Below are positions 25,280-35,729 of a stretch of DNA of 64,000 nt, piece by piece. The stretch lies in NCBI GenBank assembly GCA_021776795.1, contig JAJFFC010000030.1:1-64000 (forward strand), in the 5' to 3' direction. Positions within the stretch are counted from its first letter, which is position 1, and each line of letters starts with the position of its first letter. The position numbers and the translations under genes were made by a program. This stretch comes from Planctomycetota bacterium. GTDB taxonomy: Bacteria; Planctomycetota; UBA1135. The notes under the pieces were generated by a model. That model was not told where the DNA came from and made no database searches. It saw only the letters and a list, made by a program, of their open reading frames with translations.

Positions 25280-26092
25280 ATGACTGCACCCCCCAAGCAT
25301 GCGGACGCCTTCACCCCGGCAGAAATTGCTGCCAAGGTGGAGACTCTGGGAGTCGCGAAAGCACATCTCCCAACCTTCTCACTCTTTGTGCTGGCACTAT
25401 TGGCTGGCGCCTTCATTTCCCTAGGCGCATTATTCTTCACGGTGGTGATGACCGGCGCCGACATGGGCTTTGGTTTGTCGCGCCTGGTTGGAGGTGTCAG
25501 CTTTTGCCTAGGATTAGTTCTGGTGGTTGTGGCCGGTGCCGAACTCTTTACCGGCAACAATTTGTTGGCCATGGCCTGGGCCAGTCGCTTGATTAGCACG
25601 CGAGAAATCCTGCGCAATTGGGTTTTAGTGTACCTCGGCAATGTCGTCGGCTGTCTGGGCACCGTGGTCTTGGTGGTGTGGGCAGGTACCGATGGCCTGG
25701 GCAACGGCTCGGTACATGACACCGCTCTTTCGATTGCCTCAGCGAAAACCGCCTTGCCCTTCGCCGAAGCTTTCGCTCGCGGCATATTGTGCAACGCCCT
25801 GGTTTGCCTCGCGGTTTGGCTGGCGATGGGCGGGCGCAGCGTCACCGACAAGATTCTCGCGGTCCTGTTTCCAGTGACCGCCTTTGTAGCGCTCGGTTTC
25901 GAGCACTCCATCGCCAACTGGTTTTTCCTCCCTTATGGATACGCGCTCAATCCCGAGCTCGTTTCGATTGCAGGAGTGCTGAAGAATCTGTTGGCGGTCA
26001 CTTTGGGCAACCTTGTCGGTGGTAGCTTGTTGGTTGCCGGCGTGTACTGGTCGGCTTACTTGCGCGGACCTTCACACCACATCGAATCATGA
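25280..26092 (+). CDS. Formate/nitrite transporter (FNT) family channel
   Basis: 270 residues and six transmembrane helices of the pentameric FNT fold. Visible are the N-terminal helix AEIAAKVETLGVAKAHLPTF, the first helix FVLALLAGAFISLGALFFTVV, the loop GAELFTGNNLLAMAW (the TGN omega-loop), NWVLVYLGNVVGC, GILCNALVCLAVWLAMGGRSVTDK (the LxCNxLVCLAVW signature) and GFEHSIANWFFLPYG with the conserved central HSIANM-like motif (HSIAN). The exact anion (formate, nitrite or hydrosulfide) is not set by these motifs. Overlaps the next gene by four bases (ATGA). Confidence 0.93.
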   Translation: MTAPPKHADAFTPAEIAAKVETLGVAKAHLPTFSLFVLALLAGAFISLGALFFTVVMTGADMGFGLSRLVGGVSFCLGLVLVVVAGAELFTGNNLLAMAWASRLISTREILRNWVLVYLGNVVGCLGTVVLVVWAGTDGLGNGSVHDTALSIASAKTALPFAEAFARGILCNALVCLAVWLAMGGRSVTDKILAVLFPVTAFVALGFEHSIANWFFLPYGYALNPELVSIAGVLKNLLAVTLGNLVGGSLLVAGVYWSAYLRGPSHHIES

Positions 26093-26715
26093 GGTTGCCG
26101 CACCATCCAGAGGCCATCGAATCCCTCCGTGCGCCCACCGAGCAGGAGCCTTGGCGAGTTCTCATCAGCGCGTGTTTGTTCGGGTGGAAGGTTGCCGTGG
26201 ATGGCACAACCTACGGCCTGGATCAGGCACGGCCACCATGGTTGGATAGCCCTCTGGTGCGCCTGATTCCTTTCTGCCCCGAAGACGATCAGTTGGGCAC
26301 TCCCAGGTCTATGCCAGATTTACACGGAGGCGATGGCTTCGAAGTCCTTGCTGGCTCGGCCAAGGTATTGGGCCCCGATGGAATCGACCTCACCGAGAAA
26401 ATCATTGCCGGGGCAGAGGCAATGGCGCGATTAGCCCTTGAGCACCAAGTCGATTTTGCGCTACTGACAGATCGCAGCGGCACTTGTGGTAGCCAAGTCA
26501 TTTCACTTGGTTGCCGGCATGAGGAGCCGGTGCAGTACAAAAAGGGGGTTGGGGTGGCGGCCGCACGATTACTTCAGGATGGAGTGCACATGGTGAGCCA
26601 ACGTGATTTCCTGACTTTAGAAAGGCTCCGGGCTAAATTGGAGCGAGGTTACCAACCCGATGAAACCTCCTTGGACCATCATGATCACCCCTGGGTCCGC
26701 GAACACCTTGCTTAA
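26089..26715 (+). CDS. DUF523-family protein
   Basis: 208 residues. DUF523 hallmarks are LISACLFGWKVAVDG near the start, IPFCPEDDQLGTPR, and LLTDRSGTCGSQVI, giving cysteines in ACLFG, FCPE and GTCGS that could bind an iron-sulfur cluster; a thiouracil desulfidase belongs to the same superfamily. The start overlaps the FNT channel stop, so the two are likely co-expressed; a link with sulfide or another small anion is only inference. Confidence 0.85.
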   Translation: MRLPHHPEAIESLRAPTEQEPWRVLISACLFGWKVAVDGTTYGLDQARPPWLDSPLVRLIPFCPEDDQLGTPRSMPDLHGGDGFEVLAGSAKVLGPDGIDLTEKIIAGAEAMARLALEHQVDFALLTDRSGTCGSQVISLGCRHEEPVQYKKGVGVAAARLLQDGVHMVSQRDFLTLERLRAKLERGYQPDETSLDHHDHPWVREHLA

Positions 26716-26719
26716 TCCG

Positions 26720-27115
26720 ATGAAACGCTTCCTCCTTCTCACGAGCATGTTTCCTTTGCTGATTTCCTGCTCACCCTCCGCGGTCATCCCCGCCGAAGAG
26801 CTCGAAGTTGTTTGCGTTTCTGGAAGCTCTTCTGGCATGAAGATGTTTCTCCAGTGCCCGCCTTCCATCACCTTCGTCGGCGCCCACATTCAGGAAATCG
26901 GCAACACTCGCGTGGTGACCTTCCTCAGGGAAGAAGGCAACTCTTCACTCCCGTTGAATGCGCCCGCCACGACCCAGGAAGAAGGAGCCTTCGCCGGCAC
27001 CCAGGTCATTACGATTCCGTTTACCCCGGGACAGCGAGAGCAGTACGGTGAGTTTACGGTGCGGATCGCAGATGAGGACTACCCCGTGTACAGCTGGAAG
27101 GAAGCGGGCAGCTAA
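26720..27115 (+). CDS. Small lipoprotein, family not recognised
   Basis: 131 residues from ATG 26720: MKRFLLLTSMFPLLISCS is a lipoprotein signal with Cys at 17. The mature part is beta-rich and ends GQREQYGEFTVRIADEDYPVYSW. It lies five bases after the DUF523 stop and two bases before the methyltransferase, in a tight plus-strand run. Confidence 0.65.
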   Translation: MKRFLLLTSMFPLLISCSPSAVIPAEELEVVCVSGSSSGMKMFLQCPPSITFVGAHIQEIGNTRVVTFLREEGNSSLPLNAPATTQEEGAFAGTQVITIPFTPGQREQYGEFTVRIADEDYPVYSWKEAGS

Positions 27116-27117
27116 GC

Positions 27118-27867
27118 GTGGAAGAGCAGGACATCGCCCTGCTTTGCGAGCTATTCGAAGGAACGCCGCGCCAAGGCCCGGGCAGTGAAGCCACCACTCG
27201 GCGCGCCTTGGCCTGCCTTCCGCAAGGATTTCAGCCGCAATCCATTTTGGATTTAGGTTGCGGCACAGGTGGTTCTACCTTGGTTTTGGCCGACCAAACG
27301 ACGGCGCACATCACCGCGCTCGATATGCACCAACCTTTTCTCGACACGCTGCGGCAAGATGCGCAAGCGCAGGGTTTTGAGAAGCAAATCACGATGGTCT
27401 GCGGCGACATGGCCAAACTGGAAGACGTCGGCGATTCCTTCGACCTTCTGTGGGCAGAGGGGAGCGCCTATTCCATCGGCTTCGAGCATGCGCTGAGTCT
27501 ATGGCGCGCGAAGCTCCGCGCTAACGGCTGTCTTTTTGTCAGTGAACTGACGTGGTTCAGCACTGAGCCAGCTGAGGAAGCCCGCGCCTTCTTCGCCAAG
27601 GAATATCCCGAGATGAAAGACGAGGTAGCACTTCGGGAGTGCGCCGAAAGCCTTGGCTATCGCGTTGTAGAGACCTTTCGCTTGCCCGCCGAGGATTGGC
27701 AAGCCTATTACGCTGGCCTAGAGCCGTCGCTGGAACGTTGCCGCGAGCGCCATGGCGAGCACCCTGTGTTCACAAGTACAGACCAAGAACGCGAGATTTA
27801 TGAGGAATTTGGAAGCGATTACGGCTACTTAGGCCTCATGTTGGAATGGCCTTCCCTGCGGGGTTGA
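27118..27867 (+). CDS. Class I SAM-dependent methyltransferase
   Basis: 249 residues. Motif I is ILDLGCGTGGSTLVLA (about residues 42-57), motif post-I is ITALDMHQPFLDTL and motif II is FDLLWAEGSAYSIGFEHAL. The Rossmann part belongs to the Methyltransf_25/11 group; the C-terminal third is specific and has DWQAYYAGLEPSLERCRERHG. The substrate is not known. GTG start at 27118, two bases after the lipoprotein stop. Followed by about 120 bases without a supported gene. Confidence 0.88.
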   Translation: MEEQDIALLCELFEGTPRQGPGSEATTRRALACLPQGFQPQSILDLGCGTGGSTLVLADQTTAHITALDMHQPFLDTLRQDAQAQGFEKQITMVCGDMAKLEDVGDSFDLLWAEGSAYSIGFEHALSLWRAKLRANGCLFVSELTWFSTEPAEEARAFFAKEYPEMKDEVALRECAESLGYRVVETFRLPAEDWQAYYAGLEPSLERCRERHGEHPVFTSTDQEREIYEEFGSDYGYLGLMLEWPSLRG

Positions 27868-27988
27868 TGATCTACAGGTGTCCGAGGTCAAGAATGAAAG
27901 CGACAAGCCGCGCACCAATCTCATCATGGATTTCTGGGCTCGGTGAAGCGTTCCAGGAGAAACCAGAAGTCTTTGCCGAGTTGGTGAG

Positions 27989-28435
27989 TTAAGCGACTTC
28001 CGCGCAACCGCGGCAACGGCCACGCACGAGGACTGAGATTTCCTCGACCTGCAAGGCAACTTGACCTTGGTAAGCCAAGTTCGCAGTGCCGCCAAGTTCA
28101 TCCTTCTCCAAATCGGTGAGGGAGCCGCACACCGAGCATAGAAAGTGGTGATGGGGCTCGCGATTCGGATCGAAGCGCACTGCGGAGCCAGGGTGCTCCA
28201 CGCGGTGGAGGAGGCCTAGGTTGGCCAGCACTTCGAGCGAGCGGTAGACCGTGGTCCGCGAGACTTCTGGAATGGTCTCCGCCAATTCGCCGTAGATCTG
28301 GTCCACTGTGGGGTGGTCCTCGCGGCCAGAAAGGACCTCCAATAGGGCCCGCCGCTGCGACGTCAGTGGCAAGCCAGCTGCGGCGTAGCCACTCATGAGG
28401 CGCTCTAGGCGGTGCTGTTTGGTGTCGGTATCCAT
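27989..28435 (-). CDS. Fur-family regulator, probably PerR-like
   Basis: 148 residues: winged helix with LTSQRRALLEVLSGREDHPTVDQIYGEL and VSRTTVYRSLEVLANLGLL, then the metal-binding dimerisation domain with PHHHFLCSVCG and the C-terminal RCRGC, giving the structural Zn(Cys4) site. The HHH cluster and neighbouring Asp/His residues suit the Fe/Mn sensor site. It is divergent from katG, the classical PerR target, so peroxide-responsive repression of katG is the most likely role. Confidence 0.88.
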   Translation of the reverse strand: MDTDTKQHRLERLMSGYAAAGLPLTSQRRALLEVLSGREDHPTVDQIYGELAETIPEVSRTTVYRSLEVLANLGLLHRVEHPGSAVRFDPNREPHHHFLCSVCGSLTDLEKDELGGTANLAYQGQVALQVEEISVLVRGRCRGCAEVA

Positions 28436-28447
28436 GATGTCGAGAGC

Positions 28448-28467
28448 AAATCTCTAGAAAGAGATTT
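28448..28467. promoter_or_regulatory. Perfect dyad, candidate Fur/PerR operator
   Basis: AAATCTCTAGAAAGAGATTT is a perfect inverted repeat (8-base arms, 4-base spacer), 13 bases before the regulator's start and in the 196-base spacer shared with katG. It is AT-rich at the ends like Fur-family boxes but does not match the Bacillus PerR consensus exactly. A second short palindrome GTAAAGATTTAC lies at about 28507-28518. Operator function is inference. Confidence 0.5.
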
Positions 28468-28625
28468 TAACCCGCTTTGCAGGGGTTTCACGGATAAATT
28501 TGCGAAAGTAAAGATTTACCGAAGGGGAAATGTTTGCAATTAGGGGGGAATTGGCCTATGATTAGAGTCCTCAATCGCGCTCGGGGAAAAATCCAGGCGC
28601 CAGAAACACTCCCACAATCTCCTGA

Positions 28626-30878
<2,253 letters not shown>

Positions 30879-30896
30879 AACCCTACAAGAGCTCGG

Positions 30897-32483
30897 TCAA
30901 GGCCTTGCCGGAATCGGTACTCCTTGTTCCCGAAGCGCCTGCAATCCCGGATGATCCGGGGCCAAACGCGTCGCACGGAATAAGGAGTTGGTCTGGACCG
31001 GGCTCTTGCTTTCTTCTTTCTCTTCCGGCTCGGGAACGACGTCGCAAGACCATTCCCAAATCACTTTGCCCGAGGGGTGAACCTCAAACACGAGGCCATC
31101 GGCGCCGGAGCAAATCAGCGTGTTGCCATTGGGTAGGCGCTGCACTCCACTGATGAAACTGGAGTAGAAGTCTTCGGGGGTTTCCGCTTCATACTTCCAG
31201 TTGCTTTGGGCGGGGCCAAAGCGCTGGCCCTCTTCGTGCAGGTAGATGCCACGAGAATCTTGAGCCGGCCACCATTCTTCAATGCTGGACCAATCTCCGC
31301 CGTGACGGCCATTGCCGTTATTAAACGCGAGGAGCCCGCCAGCGCCAGGCAAGCCTTCCTCAATCCACTGCACATCGTGTTGGCCAACCAAAATGCGGTC
31401 TTCCAATGATCCCATGCCGTAGGCGGCGGGGTTACCCCAGCGATAGACCAGATCGCCGCCGCGTTGCTGCTTGCCGCCAGTAGAGGAGGCCGCTTCTGCG
31501 GTGGTGGTGGAATGATCGATCACCCAAGCTTCATCAAAGCGGCGCACGCTGATGACAATCAGGTCGAGGCCTGGGTGGTAGTCAATCGCGTTGGTGTGCA
31601 TCCAGTCGGCATCGCGATATTTGTTGCGGCGCTTTTGCTTCTCGGTGAGCGGAGCATCTTTATCGGCATCGGGGTCATCGGGGCCGTCATGGCCATCATG
31701 TGAAGGCGGTGGTGGGGGATCTTGTGGATCATCTCCGCCGGCGTAACCCATGGCGGCAAGGTGGTCCATTTGCGCATCCATGGCTTCCGGCGACATCAGT
31801 TCTGGATCGCGGTCCCCATTGATGTCAATTCGTTCTGGGTGATCCGCAACTACGCCGAATCCTTCGCCATCGGCATCAAAATCTTGAATCAAGTGGTCCC
31901 AGGCATGCCACTCCCAAACAATCTCTCCACCATCTGAGCCAAAGGGGCGGATTTCGAAGACGGAATCCGGCCAAAATTCTTCACCACGCAAAAGCTCCGG
32001 GTCACGCCCACGGGACAAGGCTTGGTTGCGTGAATGCTTGACCCAAGCGAGCAACAGGATGTTGCCATTAGGCATGATTTCAAAATCATGATGGGCATGG
32101 CGATTGCTGTCGGCCATGCGATATTCCCAGAGAATCGTGCCATCGGCGGCAATCTCTTGAAGGCCACCACCAATGCCACCGCCCTGGAAATCAACATCAT
32201 CTTCGATGCGCATGGCACGGTAGATGGTGCCGCGCTCCGTCAGGTAAACCGAGTTGCCAGGTTCCCATTCGGTTTCCCAGGAATGAACAGTCTCACCCTG
32301 CATGTCTAGAAGGAACACGTCTTGGCTTTTCAGCGGTGTGACCAAAAGAAAGCCTTCATAGGGAGTGTCGGAACCCCAGCCCGCTCGATCTGGCGCAGGG
32401 ATGGGCGTAGAGTTTGGTTCGGTGGAGCCAGAGCAAGCCAACAACAACGGCAGCAAACAGGCGAGGCTTAGGGAGCAGCGCAT
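30897..32483 (-). CDS. Arylsulfotransferase-like (ASST/Arylsulfotran_2) lipoprotein
   Basis: 528 residues, lipoprotein signal MRCSLSLACLLPLLLACSG. The propeller pattern of the ASST superfamily is visible: GFLLVTPLKSQDVFLLDMQGETVHSWE, LWEYRMADSNRHAHHDFEIMPNGNILLLAW and GVQRLPNGNTLICSGADGLVFEVHPSGKVIWEW. A low-complexity acidic loop (DPPPPPSHDGHDGPDD) and a Ca-binding-like DINGDRDPE sit in one blade. True ASST uses a catalytic His to move sulfate between phenols; whether this member does so is uncertain. Confidence 0.8.
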   Translation of the reverse strand: MRCSLSLACLLPLLLACSGSTEPNSTPIPAPDRAGWGSDTPYEGFLLVTPLKSQDVFLLDMQGETVHSWETEWEPGNSVYLTERGTIYRAMRIEDDVDFQGGGIGGGLQEIAADGTILWEYRMADSNRHAHHDFEIMPNGNILLLAWVKHSRNQALSRGRDPELLRGEEFWPDSVFEIRPFGSDGGEIVWEWHAWDHLIQDFDADGEGFGVVADHPERIDINGDRDPELMSPEAMDAQMDHLAAMGYAGGDDPQDPPPPPSHDGHDGPDDPDADKDAPLTEKQKRRNKYRDADWMHTNAIDYHPGLDLIVISVRRFDEAWVIDHSTTTAEAASSTGGKQQRGGDLVYRWGNPAAYGMGSLEDRILVGQHDVQWIEEGLPGAGGLLAFNNGNGRHGGDWSSIEEWWPAQDSRGIYLHEEGQRFGPAQSNWKYEAETPEDFYSSFISGVQRLPNGNTLICSGADGLVFEVHPSGKVIWEWSCDVVPEPEEKEESKSPVQTNSLFRATRLAPDHPGLQALREQGVPIPARP

Positions 32484-32542
32484 CCAGGCATTCTACGCAG
32501 ACACGCGCCACTTGCTATGCTTGCGGCACAAAGGGAAACACA

Positions 32543-34093
32543 ATGGACTTCACCATGAAACTGCTCGCGGTGGGCATATACGCCGCAATTTTGTTAGTCA
32601 TTGGCTACCTCGCCTCAAAGCGAGTAAAGAGCATTCGTGACTATTTCGTGTCCGGGAAAAATTTAGGCTTCTTTAATGTGGCCTTTTCTGCGCGGGCCAC
32701 CGGGGAAAGCGCTTGGCTGCTGTTGGGCTTGACCGGCATGGGCTATGCCGTGGGCGTGCAGGCGTTTTGGGTGGTTCTTGGTGAAGTGATTGGCGTTTGT
32801 GGCGCCTGGATTTTTATGGCTCGGCGATTCAAGCGCCTCACCGACCACTACGACTCCATCACGGTTCCGGATTACCTGGAAGCTCGTTTGCGCGATTCCG
32901 GACATAGTTTGCGCCTAATCGCGGCCTTTGCTTTGATGGTGTTCGTGCCGATTTACGCTGGCGCCCAAGTCTTTGCCACTGGCACCGCGTTCCATGCCTT
33001 TCTAGGTTGGAATCACTATCTGGGCGCCGCCGTTGGCTTTGGCGTCGTGATGTTGTACATCACGAAGGGTGGATTCACCGCGGTAGTTTGGTCCGACGTC
33101 TTCCAAGGCAGCTTAATGGTGGTGGGCCTAGTCGCCCTTCCTTTGGTGGCCTTGAATTACCATGGTGGACTGGCCGAGGTTAAGGAGTCATTGATGGCGA
33201 TCGATCCCCACTTGTTGTCTTTGCATGGCCCAGGGGAAGAGGGCCCAAGTAGCGGTGGCTGGACGACGTCCTCGATTATGGCCATCCTAGGAATGGCCGC
33301 GATTGGCATTGGGTTCTTGGGAGCCCCACAAGTCTTCGTGCGATTCATTTCCATGAAAAATGAGAAGCAGATTCTTCCCGGCACGATCACGGCGGGAATC
33401 TGGACAGTGCTTGCGGATTCGGGCGCCGTACTCGTGGGAGTTTTTGGGCGCGCGATTTACTCGCCGGAGGCTCTTGGCGGCAATGTAGACAATGTTCTCC
33501 CGGTCATGGCACAGGGCTTATTGCCGGCCTTCTTTGCCGGTTTGTTCATCGCCATGGTGCTCAGCGCCATCATGTCGACGATTGACTCCTTGCTGGTCGT
33601 GGCCTCCAGCGCTGGCGTGCGCGATTATTGGCAAAAGTCTCGTCACCCAGACATGACCGATGAACAACTGGTCGGTCTCACGCGCAAGGTGACTATCACG
33701 CTATCGCTGATTTCCTTCTTGATTGGCATCGGGATCATGATGGTGGATAAGGAGAACGGAGTCTTTTGGGTCATCATCTTTGGGTGGTCTGGAATCGCCG
33801 CAACGTTTTGTCCAACCATCATCTTGAGCGTGTTCTGGTCGAAACTGACGTCCTTGGGAGCCAAGAGCGCGATGGTTGCCGGCTTCCTGAGCGTGCCGCT
33901 GTTTAAGTTCGCGGTCCCGCCGCTGCTCGATGCCGCCGGCTTAGAAATCTGGTCTAAGCATTTGGAGTCACTCGATGTCCTCTTGCCATCTTTCGCTGTC
34001 GGCTTCCTGGTCGCGATTATTGCGAGTTTATGTGACCGCGCCGGCCAAGAGAAGGTCAAGGACGTAGCGGAAGAAATGCGTCGGATAGGATAG
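32543..34093 (+). CDS. Sodium:solute symporter (SSS family)
   Basis: 516 residues with about 13 transmembrane helices. The N terminus LVIGYLASKRVKSIRDYFVSGKNLGFF and the ARATGESAWLLLGLTGMGY segment are typical of the PutP (sodium/proline) branch, as is the sodium-site region SAIMSTIDSLLVVASSAG in helix 8. The ATG at 32543 has AAGGGAAAC upstream; the frame is open far upstream but this is antisense to the lipoprotein gene. Substrate (proline or another organic solute) is not certain. Confidence 0.9.
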   Translation: MDFTMKLLAVGIYAAILLVIGYLASKRVKSIRDYFVSGKNLGFFNVAFSARATGESAWLLLGLTGMGYAVGVQAFWVVLGEVIGVCGAWIFMARRFKRLTDHYDSITVPDYLEARLRDSGHSLRLIAAFALMVFVPIYAGAQVFATGTAFHAFLGWNHYLGAAVGFGVVMLYITKGGFTAVVWSDVFQGSLMVVGLVALPLVALNYHGGLAEVKESLMAIDPHLLSLHGPGEEGPSSGGWTTSSIMAILGMAAIGIGFLGAPQVFVRFISMKNEKQILPGTITAGIWTVLADSGAVLVGVFGRAIYSPEALGGNVDNVLPVMAQGLLPAFFAGLFIAMVLSAIMSTIDSLLVVASSAGVRDYWQKSRHPDMTDEQLVGLTRKVTITLSLISFLIGIGIMMVDKENGVFWVIIFGWSGIAATFCPTIILSVFWSKLTSLGAKSAMVAGFLSVPLFKFAVPPLLDAAGLEIWSKHLESLDVLLPSFAVGFLVAIIASLCDRAGQEKVKDVAEEMRRIG

Positions 34094-34097
34094 GGGC

Positions 34098-34394
34098 ATG
34101 TCAAAAAATCAAGCACAGGGCATTATCCGATTACTGGCTCTGCTCTACATCCTGACCAATGTGATTGGCCTTGCCCAATCGGTGGTCAATTATTTAAGTG
34201 GAAAGTTCCTTTATGAAGGCCCCGCATGGATCATTGGGGGAGAGGGCAAAGAGTTTCTTTATAGCGCCCTAACTAGCTATGGTGTTTCCATTCTTGGCGG
34301 AGGCATCATCCTGATTTACTCTGCCGAGCTGGCGAGCCTTGTCGTTCGCGCCTATAGCCAACCTGACTCCAACGAGGGAGAGCTCCATGCCTAA
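34098..34394 (+). CDS. Small membrane protein, family not recognised
   Basis: 98 residues with two hydrophobic segments (LLALLYILTNVIGLAQSVVNYL and YGVSILGGGIILIYSAELASLVV). It begins four bases after the symporter stop and overlaps the next gene by eight bases, so all three are probably one transcript. Confidence 0.65.
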   Translation: MSKNQAQGIIRLLALLYILTNVIGLAQSVVNYLSGKFLYEGPAWIIGGEGKEFLYSALTSYGVSILGGGIILIYSAELASLVVRAYSQPDSNEGELHA

Positions 34395-34917
34395 ATTTGC
34401 ACTCCTGAGCTTCATTGCTGTCCCTGCCCTCGCCTGCTTGGCATCGTGCAGTACGCCAGACCCTGAGCAGGGGCCATTGCAAGTCGACTTTGGCGAAGAA
34501 GTCTCCCAGCAGTACCGCGACATCCTCTTCCAAGCCGAGTCCTTAGAGATTGTCGCTCTGAATCCTGATTGGACTACGGAAGAATCGCGCCAAGATCCAA
34601 TGACCCTGCATGGCTACGGTGTGCGCGGACGTGCGATATTGGAAGAGCGCAGTCTACGCTTGGAACTCCTTTCCGCTCTTGCCCAGGGCACTAGAGAAAA
34701 CGACACCATGGCTGCGGCCTGTTTCAATCCTCGCCACGCCATCATTGCCGAAAGCAATGGTCAGGTTTGTGAAATCATCATTTGCTTTGAGTGTCTGACC
34801 TTCCAAATTTGGGATGGCACCACGCTGGTCGAGGGCGCACATCTTTCGGAAACCCCTTGTCGCACCTTCGACCGCATCTTCGCCGATGCTGGCCTTTCTG
34901 TAGACCCTCATCACTAA
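34387..34917 (+). CDS. Cysteine-rich-motif lipoprotein of unknown function
   Basis: 176 residues with lipoprotein signal MPKFALLSFIAVPALACLASC. The conserved part is ACFNPRHAIIAESNGQVCEIIICFECLTFQIWDG, a CxPRH...ICFEC pattern I recall from uncharacterised secreted proteins of many bacteria; the Cys pair ICFEC could bind metal or form a disulfide. No activity is known to me. Confidence 0.65.
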   Translation: MPKFALLSFIAVPALACLASCSTPDPEQGPLQVDFGEEVSQQYRDILFQAESLEIVALNPDWTTEESRQDPMTLHGYGVRGRAILEERSLRLELLSALAQGTRENDTMAAACFNPRHAIIAESNGQVCEIIICFECLTFQIWDGTTLVEGAHLSETPCRTFDRIFADAGLSVDPHH

Positions 34918-34922
34918 GCCCC

Positions 34923-35282
34923 ATGTCCGCTAGCGATAACCAGTTGCACTACTTAGAAATCGTGACTCCCAACATCGAGTCGACTCAGGAGCACCATGAA
35001 ACCGTTTTAGGTTGGGAATTTGAAGGCCCAATTCCAGAATTGGGCAATGCCATGATTGCCTCCATGCCAGGTGGCGGGACCTGCGGCATTCGTGCCCCCA
35101 TGCACGACATGGAAAAGACCACGGTACGCACCTATTACCTCGTGAGCAATCTCGAGGATTCAGTGGAGATTGCCATGGCCGCGGGTGGCGTCTTGGCCTT
35201 GCCGCCGACTGAAATTCCAGGCCGAGGTCGCATCGCGATTTATATGCTTGGTGACATCGAGCAAGGTCTTTGGCAGATCTAG
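34923..35282 (+). CDS. Single-domain VOC (glyoxalase-like) protein
   Basis: 119 residues, one VOC domain: LHYLEIVTPNIESTQEHHETVLGWEF, GGGTCGIRAPM and TYYLVSNLEDSVEIAMAAGGVLALPPTEIPGRGRIAIYML. ATG at 34923 follows the previous stop by five bases. Longer frames from 34791 overlap the lipoprotein gene and are not credible. Function unknown. Confidence 0.82.
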   Translation: MSASDNQLHYLEIVTPNIESTQEHHETVLGWEFEGPIPELGNAMIASMPGGGTCGIRAPMHDMEKTTVRTYYLVSNLEDSVEIAMAAGGVLALPPTEIPGRGRIAIYMLGDIEQGLWQI

Positions 35283-35713
35283 AGCAGGCTCAGCCAACTT
35301 GGCAACAGTGGGTCGGGCAGTCGATTCGCCGTGCTGGATGGGTGCCCTTCAGCTTCTTTGCCATTCACCTGGCGGCGAGCAAAGGCTTTGAAGCCTATGA
35401 ACATGTTCCTTGGCTCGATATCCCGATGCACTTTTTTGGCGGAGTTGCCATGGCCTATTTTTTGGCGGCCAGCCTAGATGATTCCGCGGCGCCCAATGTC
35501 TTGGGAGATTTGAATCCCTTTGGCAATTTCCTCTTCGCCTTGTCCGCAGTCGGAGCCATTACCGGCATTTGGGAGTTCGCCGAATGGACCACGGATTCAC
35601 TCGGTTGGACTTCCGCGCAGCTTGGCCTCGACGACACCATGCTCGATATGTTCTTGGGCATGGCCGGTGGCCTGCTTTATCTGCTGTTCTGGTGTCAGCG
35701 CAAAGGCACTTAG
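35270..35713 (+). CDS. Four-helix membrane protein (DUF2238/YjdF-like)
   Basis: 147 residues. PWLDIPMHFFGGVAMAYFL, AVGAITGIWEFAEWTTD and LDDTMLDMFLGMAGGLLYLLFW form the pattern H...G/E.xE...D.D.xx of the small YjdF/DUF2238-type membrane proteins, with conserved His, Glu and Asp residues in or near helices. TTG start at 35270, overlapping the VOC gene by 13 bases; no other good start exists in frame before the conserved part. Confidence 0.7.
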   Translation: MADLEQAQPTWQQWVGQSIRRAGWVPFSFFAIHLAASKGFEAYEHVPWLDIPMHFFGGVAMAYFLAASLDDSAAPNVLGDLNPFGNFLFALSAVGAITGIWEFAEWTTDSLGWTSAQLGLDDTMLDMFLGMAGGLLYLLFWCQRKGT

Positions 35714-35729
35714 ATGGTAGGCTGAGTCC

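Noticed and set aside
27878..27946. 22-codon frame ending in TGA after the methyltransferase, considered as a further selenoprotein start
   Set aside because: The sequence after the TGA has no recognisable protein pattern and no hairpin comparable with the two SECIS-like ones; too short to support.
34791..34922. Upstream extension of the VOC gene at 34923
   Set aside because: It would overlap the lipoprotein gene for most of its length, and the VOC domain starts normally right after the ATG at 34923.
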